NCBI GenBank assembly: GCA_029817715.1
Contig: JARUPY010000252.1
Span: 2,914,001 to 2,978,000, forward strand
DNA length: 64,000 nucleotides
Reading direction: 5' to 3'
From: Melastoma dodecandrum
Taxonomy: Eukaryota > Streptophyta > Magnoliopsida > Myrtales > Melastomataceae
Position numbers and translations under genes: made by a program. The notes beneath the pieces were generated by a model. It was not told the DNA's origin. It was given only the letters and a program-made list of their open reading frames with translations, and did not search any database. Shown piece after piece: positions 37,245 to 49,100 of the stretch; within the stretch, counting starts at the first letter, position 1, and every line of letters begins with the position of its first letter.

Positions 37245-37762
37245 GAGGACATCCTTCATATCCTCCGATGACGTGCAATTCCCTGCATGCTTTGCACATA
37301 ACCGTTGTGGTCTGTCGTTCCAGAGTTTAAAAACGTTTCAAGTCTTAGAAATCGTTGGTATTGTTCAGAATTCCTTGGGCTTTGCTTGCTTTAGGATTAC
37401 ATGTCAGGCCACCAAATTTACCCAACTCATGGAATTGCGTTCACCATTTTGTCCCCTCGAATCCTACCGAGTCAAAAGTCTTACCCCTGCCAGATAGAGA
37501 TATTCTTGAGGTGGGGGGAGATCGATCTTTTGTTTATTGCTGGATGGAAAGCTAATCGGCTAATTACCCCCTTAATCTAACATTCCCGTAATTAAGTTCC
37601 ACCCAATGAGTGGGGAATCCAAACTTTCCTTCTTCAACTGCTGGATTGTTCTTTCGCCTGGTGGGTGTCAGAAAATCATTTCATATCGAGGAAATTTCTT
37701 AGAAATTGATTTTCTAGCTCTCTATAAACTTTACCCGTCGGTACAGTTTCGGTCCCATTTAC
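37245..37762. other. Intergenic region and PNGase A-type promoter
   Basis: No gene is seen. A possible TATA-like CTCTATAAACT word lies at about 37718-37728, 40 to 60 bases before the PNGase A-type start. Confidence 0.4.
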
Positions 37763-39637
37763 ATGGCTGTTTGTCGTAGGATTCGATCCATGGGTTTGTT
37801 CTTCTCCCTCCTCGTCCTTCTCCTCCAAAGCCTCGTCCTTTCCGCGGCCAACAACCTCCGCTCCACCAAAAACCTGCTCAGATCGACCCAATTCCCAGAA
37901 CCCATTCCCCTCTCCGCCGCAGCCGACGATGTCGTCCCCCCTACCCTCTTCTTCGAGGTCACCAAACCCATTGACCTACCCAAGACCCGACCTTTCTCCT
38001 ACCTCCTCCTCCACCACGACTTCGCCTACACCTACGGGAAGCCCCCCGTCCTCGCCAACTACACCCCTCCCGCTATCCTCTCCTCCCAACGCATCTCCAA
38101 GGTTGTCTTCGAGTGGAATGCCACCTGCAAGGGCCGCCAATTCGACCGCATCTTCGGGGTGTGGCTCGGCGGCGTCGAGCTCCTCCGCAGCTGTACTGCT
38201 GAGCCCCGGGCAACCGGGATTGTCTGGAACGTTAAGAAGGACATCACTAGGTACTACTCTTTGCTCACCAAGGAGAACACCTTGGCTGTTTACCTGGGCA
38301 ATCTCGTTGATAGCACTTATACTGGAATCTACCATGTTGATATCACCATGTATTTTTATCCGGCCGAGGAAGAGTTGATGGTCGGGGATGCCAAGTCAGG
38401 AACATTGGCCCCCGGTTTCGGGACGGAGGCCGATCTGGTGCTGCCGATTTCTAGGGAACTGCCTCTGAATGATGGGTTGTGGTTCGAGATCGAGAATGAC
38501 ACTGATGTCCAGTCGAAGGAACTAAGTATCCCGCAGAATGTTTATCGGGCCGTGCTGGAGGTTTATGTTTCTTTTCACGAGGCTGATGAGTTTTGGTATG
38601 GGAATCTCCCAAATGAGTACATTGAGGCTAATAACATCAGTGGCGCCGACGGGAACGGGCCTTTTAGGGAGGTTCTGGTTAGTCTTGATGGGGCGGTGGT
38701 TGGCGCTGTTTGGCCCTTCACGGTGATTTATACAGGTGGAGTCAATCCGCTGCTGTGGAGGCCTATTACCGGGATTGGATCGTTTGACCTCCCCACTTAT
38801 GATATTGAGATCACTCCCTTTCTGGAAGTACTACTGGATGGAAAGAACCACTCGATCAGTTTCAGCGTCACTAATGCTCTGAATGTCTGGTACATCGATG
38901 CGAATTTGCATCTCTGGCTGGATGAAAAGAGCACCCAGACCGAAGCTAAGCTTGTAAGCTATGTAACGGTTCCCCTTGCGGCTTCCTCTCAGCTGGAATT
39001 CAAAGGTCTGGATGGAAGGTTCTTTACTGGGTACAAAAGGTCCATAAGCTCTGCAGGGTGGGTGGAGTCCTCCTATGGCAACATCACGACCTCCGCGAAG
39101 CAGTCCTTTGACTACACTAACATCATGGTGATGGGAAACGAAGGGAATTTGCAGATCATCAACCAAGTGATCCAATTCAATGACAGTGTCGAAGCAGCAA
39201 CCCTGAGTTCGACCCTTGCATCTACTCGTATTAATAGGTATTTCCCAATCTATTTGTATACGAACGGAGTGGATCAGGGGAATGGAACATCCCTATCCAT
39301 AGCAAACATCACGTTCTCGTTCAATGTGTTGAGGAAGAAGAACGGGTTCTCCCATAGCTCGCTAAGGAACGTGCAGGAAGGGCAGGGTTACATGGTAATC
39401 AAGAACAATTTGGTGTCCAGTGGATTGGGCAGCACGAGGGAGACGTACAGGTACGACGGCAGCCGGTCCTGCTACTTCAGGAATGTAAGCAGTTCAAATT
39501 ACACCATCCTATATGACCATGTGGGAAGCTCTTGCGACAAGGCGGCAGAGGCACCTTCTGGCCTGAATCTAAGCAGGTCGTGGCTTCTCCCTTTTCGTCG
39601 AGCAGCCCTGGAGTCGAGTTCGGCTAAAGAAGACTAG
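37763..39637 (+). CDS. Peptide-N4-(N-acetyl-beta-glucosaminyl)asparagine amidase A-type protein
   Basis: PNGase A removes N-glycans from asparagine in glycopeptides, including those with core alpha-1,3-fucose, in the secretory pathway or vacuole. The intronless frame gives 624 residues. A signal peptide is near the N-terminus (LFFSLLVLLLQSLVLSAA). Family blocks follow: PPTLFFEVTKPIDLPKTRPF near residue 55, ANYTPPAILSSQRISKVVFE, FDRIFGVWLGGVELLRSCTA, GIYHVDITMYFYPA, then WRPITGIGSFDLPTYDIEIT. Many N-x-S/T sequons agree with secretion. A second in-frame ATG at 37790 (MGLFFSLL) puts the hydrophobic core closer to the start and may be the true one. Enzyme activity is inferred from the family only. 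Confidence 0.92.
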   Translation: MAVCRRIRSMGLFFSLLVLLLQSLVLSAANNLRSTKNLLRSTQFPEPIPLSAAADDVVPPTLFFEVTKPIDLPKTRPFSYLLLHHDFAYTYGKPPVLANYTPPAILSSQRISKVVFEWNATCKGRQFDRIFGVWLGGVELLRSCTAEPRATGIVWNVKKDITRYYSLLTKENTLAVYLGNLVDSTYTGIYHVDITMYFYPAEEELMVGDAKSGTLAPGFGTEADLVLPISRELPLNDGLWFEIENDTDVQSKELSIPQNVYRAVLEVYVSFHEADEFWYGNLPNEYIEANNISGADGNGPFREVLVSLDGAVVGAVWPFTVIYTGGVNPLLWRPITGIGSFDLPTYDIEITPFLEVLLDGKNHSISFSVTNALNVWYIDANLHLWLDEKSTQTEAKLVSYVTVPLAASSQLEFKGLDGRFFTGYKRSISSAGWVESSYGNITTSAKQSFDYTNIMVMGNEGNLQIINQVIQFNDSVEAATLSSTLASTRINRYFPIYLYTNGVDQGNGTSLSIANITFSFNVLRKKNGFSHSSLRNVQEGQGYMVIKNNLVSSGLGSTRETYRYDGSRSCYFRNVSSSNYTILYDHVGSSCDKAAEAPSGLNLSRSWLLPFRRAALESSSAKED

Positions 39638-40832
39638 GGGATATTAGTGGTGTTCATACGCGAAATTTGCGTTATATGTCTCCTCTGGCTTAACAATGTC
39701 CGTTTCATTCACCAATCCTGAAATTTGCAATATTCTATAAATATGTTATCCAAATCATCATTTCTTCTTCTTCTTTTTGTTTATTTTTTTAGTTTTTGGG
39801 TTCGGTCTTTTGAAATTCAATATGCTTCAAAGGGCTTGCATTGGAATATAGAAAGGACCAAAGAGAGAATCCGACAATTTGATTTGCACGACTGTTGTTG
39901 TGGGGGCAACCAAATTTCTGCATGATTTGGATGTTAAAATTTGTGTTGGTAATAGATGGAGTTAGCTTTCACAACAGTTCATCCGTGGAAAATCGAGAAC
40001 TCGATCGATCCTCTTTTGAACTTTTGAATCCTTTGAACACGGTTGTGTCAGTCATCAGATCTCCCAATTGCACTTGGGAGTAGAATATTTCACATGTTTT
40101 GAAGGAGGTTGTAGCTACTTAACTGGACTGCAGTTGTAGGAGCTGCCCGCGGCGGTGACTTAAGACAATCAAATAGTAGTAGAGGCGTCGGTGTTGGATG
40201 ATGGGCTCCCTGTGTACTTTCTCTTCTTCTGCTTGCTGTAAGGAATCCCTCTAGCCTTTAGCCTGCAATTCCCTAACCTCGCAGAGGTAGATTCGGATTA
40301 CCGCCACTGGTGAAGGGGTTCGCCTCCGTTAGCCTCCCTTTCCCTTCACAGGCTGGCCGCAGACGTCCGATCAGCACATCTAGGATGATGCCCCAGGCCT
40401 GCCTCATGGACCTCGATCTTCCCAAACTGGTCAAGATACCGAAGGAACTCAAGCTCGTAAGTTGATGATGATCATCGTGTTGAGTCACGTAATGAATTTT
40501 CTGAATGAATCATGAGCAGTGGTTTCATCGTGCATATAACTTAAATTCGCTCTGGGGCATTATGATTTTTGAGAGTGGTCATGAAATCATCAATTAATAT
40601 TCCACCCCCCCGGAAACAAACCTTCATCATAAGCAACGTGTTCAAAAAAGAAAATGAGAGGCGTGGGCGTAGGAAACGGGGGTGGGGTGGATGGGTTATA
40701 AAAGGAAGGGGGTTCCAGGAATGGCAAAGGAGGAGGCGATACTCACTCCCCTCCATCTGATCTCTGACAAACCACAGGATTGAAAGAACTGCCCTCTATT
40801 CTTAGGGTGCTCAAATACCAAACCCATGTCAG
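39638..40832. other. Intergenic region, no supported gene
   Basis: About 1.2 kb of PNGase A-type 3' flank and Ole e 1-type upstream sequence. Short frames near 40270-40490 on both strands have no recognisable domain. Confidence 0.45.
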
Positions 40833-40840
40833 TATATAAA
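40833..40840 (+). promoter_or_regulatory. TATA box of the Ole e 1-like gene
   Basis: TATATAAA lies 119 bases before the ATG. A CT repeat (about 40878-40890) follows in the presumed leader. Spacing and sequence are those of a standard plant TATA promoter. Confidence 0.65.
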
Positions 40841-40951
40841 CTCACCCCCACCATCATCCCTCCTTTGATCCAAGCTCTCTCTCTCTCTCTAACCCCCTGC
40901 TGCTAAGGTAGAGAGAACGATAAATAAAACTCAAAAAACTAATAAATTACT

Positions 40952-41596
40952 ATGGCCAAGGCTTTCAGCGTCGTCGCCCTCGTGGCAACCGCCCTCTGCC
41001 TCTCCTCCCTCGTCGGCTCCGCCTACTCCCAGAATTACCAACTCCACGTCGTCGGCAAGGTCATATGCGACCCCTGCCGCGTCAGCTTCGAGACCACCGC
41101 CAGCTACCCCTTGCCCGGTAACACCTTCTTTTTTCTCTTCTTTTATATTTACCTTTTTGTTGTTGTTGAGGACGTTGCCGGGCGACGCCTTCTTAAAGAA
41201 TGCTAACCTAATGTTAATGTGATGATGATCCCGGATGAATTGGCAGGCGCACAGGTCCAGTTGGTTTGCACTAACAGGACCAGTGGAGTGGTCACGGAGA
41301 CCATCCAGGGAACAACCGACATCAACGGCGAGTACCACCTGACCGTTGATGGTGACCACGAGGATGAGATCTGCGAGGTTGAAGCTCTCAAGAGCCCCGA
41401 GCCCCTGTGCAGCTCCCTTGTCCCCAAAACGATCAAGAACGCCAGGATCTCCCTTACCAAGAACAACGGAGTTACCATTTCCGACCGCTTCACCAACCCG
41501 CTCTTCTTCTCCCCCGAGAAGAGCCTGGAGAGCTGCCCCCAGATCCTTCTCGACATGGGCATCCTGCCTCCCGGTACTGACGACTTCTACTACTAG
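40952..41596 (+). CDS. Pollen Ole e 1-like secreted protein
   Basis: Two exons (40952-41117 and 41247-41596) give 171 residues. The signal peptide MAKAFSVVALVATALCLSSL ends near Ala-Tyr-Ser. The Ole e 1 domain starts YQLHVVGKVICDPCRVSFET and has GAQVQLVCTNRTSG over the splice, TTDINGEYHLTVDGDHEDEI, then ARISLTKNNGV and LESCPQILLDMGILPPG. Six cysteines of the mature part match the family disulphide pattern. The C-terminus DDFYY is frequent in the non-allergen plant members. These are small extracellular or cell-wall proteins, some in pollen. A TATA promoter and an AATAAA word near 41680 frame a compact gene. Confidence 0.93.
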
Positions 41597-42209
41597 ATCC
41601 AACTCAAGGAGGAGAACAAAATTCTCATGGTCTTAAAAAACCTTCTTTGTTCTGCAAGGCTTGTTTGATCAAAATCTCAAATAAAGAAGCTGAACGTCTT
41701 GGTCAATACATTCTTTTTGTTTGTTAATTGTTTTGCTGGGTTTAAACAAGTTCGACAACCCTCTCGATTATCGAACACGAGTTTGATAAGAACAGCTATC
41801 TCAGACTCTGCACTGGATTTCCTTGGGCAGAATAGCCAAACCTAAACCAGAAACTGTTAAAGAACTGACAGAAGTAGGTAAAAAAAAGAAAATTATTATT
41901 CCTTTGATATATCCCCAGGCAAATGTCATGGTCTTCGCTCCCTTGTCATACAATTTTTAAGTATTTGTGAAATCAGAGTCTCAAGACTTCCAAAGAACGA
42001 CGCAGTTTTGTCGGGACTGCATCCTTAACTACACCTCCTGCTGGCCTCGACTTCTAAATCCTGCTAGAGATGTATACTCCCATATGGTAGGGGTTCATCA
42101 TCACCGTTCTATGTTTCCGACCAATCAGGTTCTGGCGTATTGAGATCCCGGGGAGCTGATTGAAGAGCAGTTCCCGGGAGGTTATAAAAGAATGGGAAGT
42201 GAAGGAAAA
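41597..42209. other. Convergent 3' flanks of the Ole e 1-like and GT31 genes
   Basis: An AATAAA word near 41680 marks the likely poly(A) region of the Ole e 1-like gene. Nothing else is seen. Confidence 0.5.
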
Positions 42210-44412
42210 CTAATCATCCTCGTCGGATTGCATCGTCGGGCTTTGTGAGCAGCTCTCCTTCTGATGAAGTTCCAACATTTTCTTTTCTGGTTCACATAGC
42301 CCTGCATGTCAAGAAATCTCGACCAAATCAAACTATGGCAAGTAGCATCATGTGCTGGATATGTGGAATTTGTTGCAAGAGATTATGACAACTTCAAATG
42401 ACCCAAAACATTTTAACGAGACGGCAAGTGCAGAAAGGTGGAACAGAAACAGGTAATGCCTCGAATGGATAACTCCTGCCTTTGTTTGTAAGGTTCTGCT
42501 ACATCCACACTTCAGACAAACTGTCGGAAAGGGTTGAGCACTAAGATCTGAGAGCTAAATAAATAAGGTAATGGGGAACATCATACCCGAGCACTTGGGA
42601 ATATCCCATACAGCAATTGATGTCGGTGAGCAATCTGCCTCACAAAGAGCTTTACTGTTCTCGTGGTTGACATTCATGGCCAGCATCCACGCACCAATTG
42701 TGACATCCTCGTTGCTGAACATTCGAAAACTGCAGGTCCACAAAATTATATGTCCGTGCCCTCACATGTGGCATATAAAGAACAAGTAACCAAAGATATC
42801 AAACTTTCAACATGCACAGAAGGTATGGATGACCAAAGGAACAAGAGTTCAGAAACTACATGCCTATTGTTTCTGAGAACAACCAAGCTCTTAACGACAT
42901 CGGCTGAGAGAGCATAGATTGGGCCATAAGCATGGAGAAAGTACTCGCTACCAAGCAAATGGGACAAAGGTTCGTACCTGAAAAAATTAAAGACAAACTT
43001 CAATGACCAGATTAATAAAAAAAAAGTTCAATGACCAGGAAACAAACTGCAAGAAACAGAAGCAACGGAGTCCATCGTCGGACTCTTTTAGAGCAACCAA
43101 CCATTTGAGTTTCGGGTCGGTAAAGACTGGGCCCTTTTTCATACACCCAATATAAGTTTGGGTGTGAGTTCTTTCTTTTGCGAGGAGCAACGAAAGCCGA
43201 TCTGACAACAATTTCAACCAAAAAGATAATGCTACTCAGAAGAGTGGGTGTTGTCAGAATGGACATCACAGCTTTGACAGTCTAATCAATCACCTGGCCT
43301 TAAGTATATGTCATCATCAGCTTTAACATAAAACTCGGAATCATAAAGTGCATATGCTGCCTTGAAGAAAGCCAGCCTGTAGTTTCAAATAGACCATTCA
43401 AGTACAATACATCCTCAAGGAGAGGGAGAAACAATAAAATTCAGCACTAACGTTTTGTAAGGAAGCATACTGTATTCCTCTTCAATATCCAACAGCAAGA
43501 AGTCGTCGTATTCTGCCACTTCCTTCCTTAGCTCGGACATCTTAGATTGATCTTTAGTCCTCCCAATGACAAACCTAAATGCTAATCCTGTGGCTTCTTC
43601 CAATCTGGAATTGACAGCCATTGATCAACGTACAAAAAAATACTCGGAATCCTAAAATGCCAAGATATATGACTAGAGACAAATCAAATATCTCGTAGCC
43701 CAGGTCATTTGTTTTGCGGGCAGATGCAAAAAACAAAAGATCCCAATCAAGTTGGACTTTTGATCCTGGATCAGTAAACTAGTTGGCTATCTGAAAATCA
43801 TCACGCGATCTTGGCATTGCGGATCCGAATCTACTTCAGAATCCAACCCTCTACTGGGCTAGATATCAGTTGGAATCTCCTCATAGCATGAATCATGCAC
43901 AAATCAAGATCACTCATTGTCACAACCGGAGACAGAGCAGAGTAGCAAAAATATTCATTAAACCCCGCTACTGACGCCGAATCCAGCAACAGCAAGGCCC
44001 AAGCACAGCAGCAAAGGCGCTGCTAAGATCAATAAAAAGCATACCGTTGGAGTCCTTGGCGATCCGCCGGCATCCAGGTCTCCCGAAGCGCCTTCCTCCT
44101 CCCAAAAGATCCGAACCCGGTCTGAATCCCAACAAAACCCATCACCTTATGCCTCTGCCCATCGCGGCCCTCCTGAGAACTCCCGGTCCCCAAAACCTCG
44201 CCATGCTCCTTCTCCCAGACAACCCGAACCGTACGCGGTCCGCCGGTGGGGCAGTTCCGCCAGGAAGGAGGACGGAGCAAGGAGACGAGGCCGAATATAA
44301 AACCGGAGAAACCGACGAGGAGGCAGAATCCGAGGAAGAGGACGGTGGATCTGCGGGGGGAAGGATGGGAGGGGCGGCCGTGGTGGAGGAGAAACTTGGG
44401 GGAGGAAGGCAT
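42210..44412 (-). CDS. Probable beta-1,3-galactosyltransferase (GT31 family, B3GALT12-14 type)
   Basis: GT31 enzymes move galactose from UDP-galactose to glycan or protein acceptors in the Golgi. The first exon (44412-44045) encodes [21 protein letters not shown] followed by a signal anchor ([21 protein letters not shown]), then [21 protein letters not shown]. Later exons carry [31 protein letters not shown], the [11 protein letters not shown] segment with the DxD-type metal site, [37 protein letters not shown] and [20 protein letters not shown]. The protein ends in a Cys- and Ser-rich tail ([13 protein letters not shown]). The frame continues 3 nt upstream only as GTG, so the ATG at 44412 is the start. 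It resembles the short B3GALT12-14 group; the acceptor is unknown. Confidence 0.9.
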
Positions 44413-44979
44413 CACGGGATGGGGATGCCGGCGGCGCTGTTCATGAAGCGGAACTTCCTTGGAGGAGAAAGATTGCTTCTTGGGAGAGTCTCCTGTCTTT
44501 TCCTTGTGCTGGCCCGGCTGGGATTAGATTAATTAATGAACTGAGAGGGAAGTCTGACACTGTTGGAGATTAGATTAGATGGGGGTGATTGTTAACTACT
44601 AATTACGGTGATTAGCTGAAAGCCATGACGACGAAGAAAGGTTGGCTGAGTGAATGGATTATGGTTTCGTATGTATTTACGAAGAGAGCCCGTATAAATA
44701 TACGAGCCCCCCCACCCCCATCGGTCCGAACGAAGGAAAGTTTCCTGGGTTGTGCTTCTTACTTTCTCTATCCGCGGCAAAACGAAAAGCACAAAAATGT
44801 AAAAGCATTTATCCGCCCATAAAATAATAAAATTAAAAAAGAGTGATCTTATTCAAAAGCAACATCACCACACCAACCCCCCACTGCTTCTTCTGGGTAT
44901 ATACATCTTCTTAGCACCATGAAATGCAGACTTATTCTCACCACGTCTTTAACAACTCAGGGCGGATAGCCAATGCACG
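44413..44979. other. GT31 gene promoter and CLE gene 3' flank
   Basis: No gene is seen in the 570 bases between the two minus-strand genes. Confidence 0.45.
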
Positions 44980-45225
44980 TCAGTGATGATGCGGATTGGG
45001 TCCCCCGGGGCTTACGCGGTTGGAGACCATGTATCCTCCCCCTCGTTTCTGTCCCACGGGACCTTGCCTCTGCAGGTGCGACCTCAGGATTCGCTCGGCC
45101 CTCTCCATCATCTCGCTACGGCTTCCCTGCTCGGACAACGTCCGAGGTAGGGCTGCCTGGGCGCAGGAAGTAATGACCATGAGCGCGAGAAAAGCGTGCC
45201 ATAATCCAAGAACTGATCTATACAT
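44980..45225 (-). CDS. CLE peptide precursor (CLE1-7-like)
   Basis: The intronless frame encodes 81 residues with the CLE layout. A signal peptide (MYRSVLGLWHAFLALMVITS, cleaved near CAQA) is followed by a variable middle rich in Arg and Glu. The protein ends exactly with the dodecapeptide RVSPGGPNPHHH. That motif is nearest to the CLE1-CLE7 group (RLSPGGPDPRHH-type), with Asn instead of Asp at position 8. Such peptides are secreted, arabinosylated on hydroxyproline and perceived by CLV1-type receptor kinases; several in this group respond to nutrient status in roots. The start is the only ATG that places a signal peptide at the N-terminus. A TATA-like word lies about 50 bases upstream. Confidence 0.9.
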   Translation of the reverse strand: MYRSVLGLWHAFLALMVITSCAQAALPRTLSEQGSRSEMMERAERILRSHLQRQGPVGQKRGGGYMVSNRVSPGGPNPHHH

Positions 45226-46063
45226 TATCCCTGACGATGATGGAAGTGATAAGAGGATAGGGGGCAACGCTTCATTATATATAATAGTAGCAGGACACAA
45301 GCAACTGACAGGGGGACAAAACAAGGTGTCGGGTTGGAGAGGAGCAAATAGTTTATCGCACTGTCCATATAGTCAAAAAGGCAAGATGAATGGTTTTTAT
45401 TATTATTATTACTATTCGAGACAAACTCGTACTCCCTCATTTTCCCCCTTTTCCATCCATCCCGTTCCAAATTAAACCGCCGGGTTTTGTTTCAAATTAA
45501 CCCCTGAAAGGCATTCATGTTCCTCGGTTTTACATTGTTACCTTCATTTGTTACGACAAGCACGTAAATATCGGGACTGAGTTTATCCACAGTAAATATA
45601 CACCGCTTAAAAAAGATTTGCATATAGTAGTAGTGTTGATATACTTGTTATTTTTTTAATTAAAGATAAGTTAGTACACAAGTAGTAAGTGGGTCAGGGT
45701 AGCTCTCACTCACTACTACTCTCGGCATAAACAAAACTAATTCCCCCGAGCACCAACATTGAACCAAAAGGAGGGTCTGATGATACCCACCGAAGAAACC
45801 AGTTATTATATTATATCTATAACTATATATGTATAAAAAACGAAGAATAATTTGTCCACCAAATGTCGGCATTTCCAAAAAGGTAGTGGAGTTTTAGTAA
45901 TATATTTAAAAAAAAAATCTCTGTAGTGGGCCGTGGGCTGAGATAAATGGGTTGCGAAATTATAACGAGGGCTTGTCGGAAACCGACCGGAGCCCCCATT
46001 CGGACACGCGCCTTCCCTGAACGGCAAGCTTCCCCGGCACGACTGGAAGGAACGAATTTTTAG
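45226..46063. other. Intergenic region between the divergent CLE and KU70 genes
   Basis: AT-rich DNA with a short TAT repeat near 45400-45415 and GGGCC/GGGCT words near 45930. No gene is seen. Confidence 0.45.
45276..45284 (-). promoter_or_regulatory. Probable TATA box of the CLE gene
   Basis: A TATATATAA-type word lies about 50 bases upstream of the CLE start codon on the gene's strand. This would leave a leader of only about 20 bases. Confidence 0.4.
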
Positions 46064-46071
46064 TATATAAA
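46064..46071 (+). promoter_or_regulatory. TATA box of KU70
   Basis: TATATAAA lies 69 bases before the KU70 ATG at 46133, a normal position for a short leader. Confidence 0.55.
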
Positions 46072-46132
46072 CGCGGGCAGGGCGATCATCCGAACCGCCG
46101 GTTTCTCGTTCGTTCACTGTGGTTTGTTGAAG

Positions 46133-49100
46133 ATGGAGTTGGACCCAGAAGAGGTTTTCAGGGACGACGATGAAGACCCCGACAGCGACGATTTTCGGGT
46201 TTCTTCCCTTTTTGTTTCGGCCGTGTGTTTTTACTTTCCCGTTCTGGAGGCATTTTCCTGAAGCGTTTTCCTTTCCTTTTTTTTCCCATGTGCTCTCTCG
46301 GGCGAGTGCAGGAGAGGAATACGACCAAGGAACTGGCCGTTTACTTGGTCGATGCTTCCCCTAAGATGTTCTCCACCAGATGCCTCTCGGTCGGTTAAAA
46401 AAATATAAGGGAAAACCCTTCTTCCCTTTTCGTCTTGGATTGTTTCTTCTCCTTTGTTGCACTGGTGTTTTAGTTTGTCTTTATTTTTTTTTTTACCGGG
46501 GCCGCTTTGTCATGATAGGAAGGGGACTTAATTTTTCTTTAACTAATAATTAAGAATCTCTAAAACCCTTTGTTAGGCGAGTAGCGCGCAAATGCTCCCG
46601 GGAATGCAGAAAGGTCTTCCTTGATTATTCCGTTGTCCGCAGTGGTTACATATGAAGATTTTATGTGATCCTGTTATTGGTTTTGGAGATACCCTCATTG
46701 TTTATATGAAAATTTTGGCTTTTGATGGTCGGGATTCTGTTGCCATTGGCAGGATGATGAGAAGGAGGAAAGCCATTTTCACATTGCTATGATGTGTATA
46801 TTTGAGTCCTTGAAGTCCCAAATTATTAATCGTTCATATGATGAAGTTGCCGTGTGCTTCTTTAACACGGTGAGATTTATGGGCCTGCTAATTTGATCTT
46901 CGTCATTGCTCTGATTCCTATCATCTTCATGTGGGGTTTTCTTTTGTTGGTGGATTTTGTGTCGAGTTTTATGTAGTTTCGTTCTAACCTAATTTTGCAA
47001 CTCCTGCAGAGGGAAAGGAAGAACCTACAGGATTTGAGCGGTGTTTATGTTTTTGATGTTGCTGATAAAGAGTCCTTGGACAGACCGACGGCTAAATTCA
47101 TAAAGGAACTTGACAACTTGGAAGGTAATGCTATTGCTGCATGGAATGATTTGGCTTTCTTCATTTGGGTGGATCATTTAAGTTAATGGTTAGATATTTG
47201 AAACTGTTTGGATGCCTTGCAAATTGACAATGGATTAATGATTTACTGGTATTTTCTCACGGTAAGTGAGATATGTGTGATGTTGCTAATATGAGGAGTT
47301 GTTGGCTGTAACATTCTGTTTTAGTCTTTATTTTCCTCACTCAAGTAGAAGCCTGTAGATGCCTTTGTAAAGCAAATTGGGAGTCAATATGGAATTGTTG
47401 CCGAGACTCGAGAAAATTCCCTTTATAATGCTCTATGGGTGGCACAAGCTCTTCTTCGCAAAGGGTATGCTTCTCTAAGCTGGCATCGTTACATGCAAGA
47501 GCGGATTCACTGAGTTTTTCTTTATACAGTGCATGATTTACGTGTATGAAAGCTGGTTTTTGGGTTATTTAGGTCTGTGAAAACGGCAGATAAACGGATA
47601 CTTATCTTCACAAATGAGGACGATCCTTTTCAGAATATGAAGGGTGGGACAAAAGCAGACATGACAAGGACCACAATACAAAGAGCAAAGGTACCTGTGA
47701 ATTCTTTATGCATATATTCTATATTCTCTTTGGGAACAAAATATTTTGTTTATATCTTTGGTGTGGCCAGGATGCGCGAGATATGGGTATAGGTATTGAT
47801 CTGCTTCCATTGAGCCCACCTGAAAGAGAATTCAGCCTCTCCAATTTGTATGCTGTATGATCACAGCTTCCTCATACTGTATTTATTGTTTGTTTCATCT
47901 TTTAAATATATATCTATATATATAATAACGTGGTGCGGTTCAGGATTTGCTGGGATTGGAAGGCAATGATCTTGCACAATTTATGCCTGCTGCTGTTGAA
48001 AGGTGGGCTCTCCATAGTTACTTTGTGATTTCATTTGTTGGTTGATTCTTCTCTACTGTGAATCATTGCGACCTGCTTTGGTAAAATGAAAAAAAGATGT
48101 CCTCAGGCTTGTACCAAGTATTTGTTTCATATTCATTTAAAACAAGGAAAAGTCGGTTCTTTGTCGCCGGTAATTGGTTTTCTATTGTGTTAGCTTTACA
48201 TTGTTTTGGTAATCCTTGAAACAATTTAGATTCCTGGCAGACAGATATACATATGTTCCTTCTTTACATATTCATTTTAGTGTAAAATAGACAGGTCACA
48301 ATTATTCTTGGGTCAGTAGGGAGGTATTGCCATGAAACCCTCTTAGAATTATCGCCACAAATGATAGTTTGAGCTTTGATCCCACTCAACCATTGTCATG
48401 CCCCTCGTTCTTTTGAAAATGTACCTTTCACCCATTATTAGTGATTTTCACATTCTAGTGCATCCTACATGGTTTCAGGATGGAAGAGATGAGAGATCAG
48501 TTGAGAAAACGTATGTTTAAGAAGCGTATAGTGAAGAAACTGATGTTTACTATTGCTGATGGATTGTCAATCGAAGTGAATGCGTATGCATTGGTTCGTC
48601 AAACTCTTCCAGGTGCAATGCTATTATTGATTTTGTCAGTATATGTCTTAGGAAAATTAAATCCTTGTGTTGAAGTCATCAAGATAAAGCAGTTTATGTT
48701 AGAGTTATTTTTACAATTTTCAGGTTCAATCACATGGCTCGATTCTGTCACAAATCTTCCTTTAAAGGTGTTATGTGCTTCCAGTTTTATTTTACTTTTG
48801 TTATTGTTGGGATGGACTCTTTCAATCGTGGTTGTAATTGTGAGCCTGTGACAGCAAACATCTTTCGGCAATTTAGGACTTGTACATGACTAGTTGGAGA
48901 CTAACATGGTAATCAGAAAGATGATATCTGATTACCATATTGCAAATGAAGGATATATTCTTAGCAAATACTAACTTGGAACAAATTTACAGAAGTATAA
49001 GTTTATAATGTTAATAGGCTTTAATCCGCATTGGGAATGGTTGCTTAAATATATTCGTGAGGATCATATTAATATGTTGTGAATGCATTTGCAGGTTGAA

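Noticed and set aside
40273..40488. Overlapping short frames upstream of the Ole e 1-like gene
   Set aside because: They have no recognisable motif, no promoter and no partner exon.
44413..44415. Start of the galactosyltransferase at 44415
   Set aside because: The codon there is GTG; the first ATG is at 44412.
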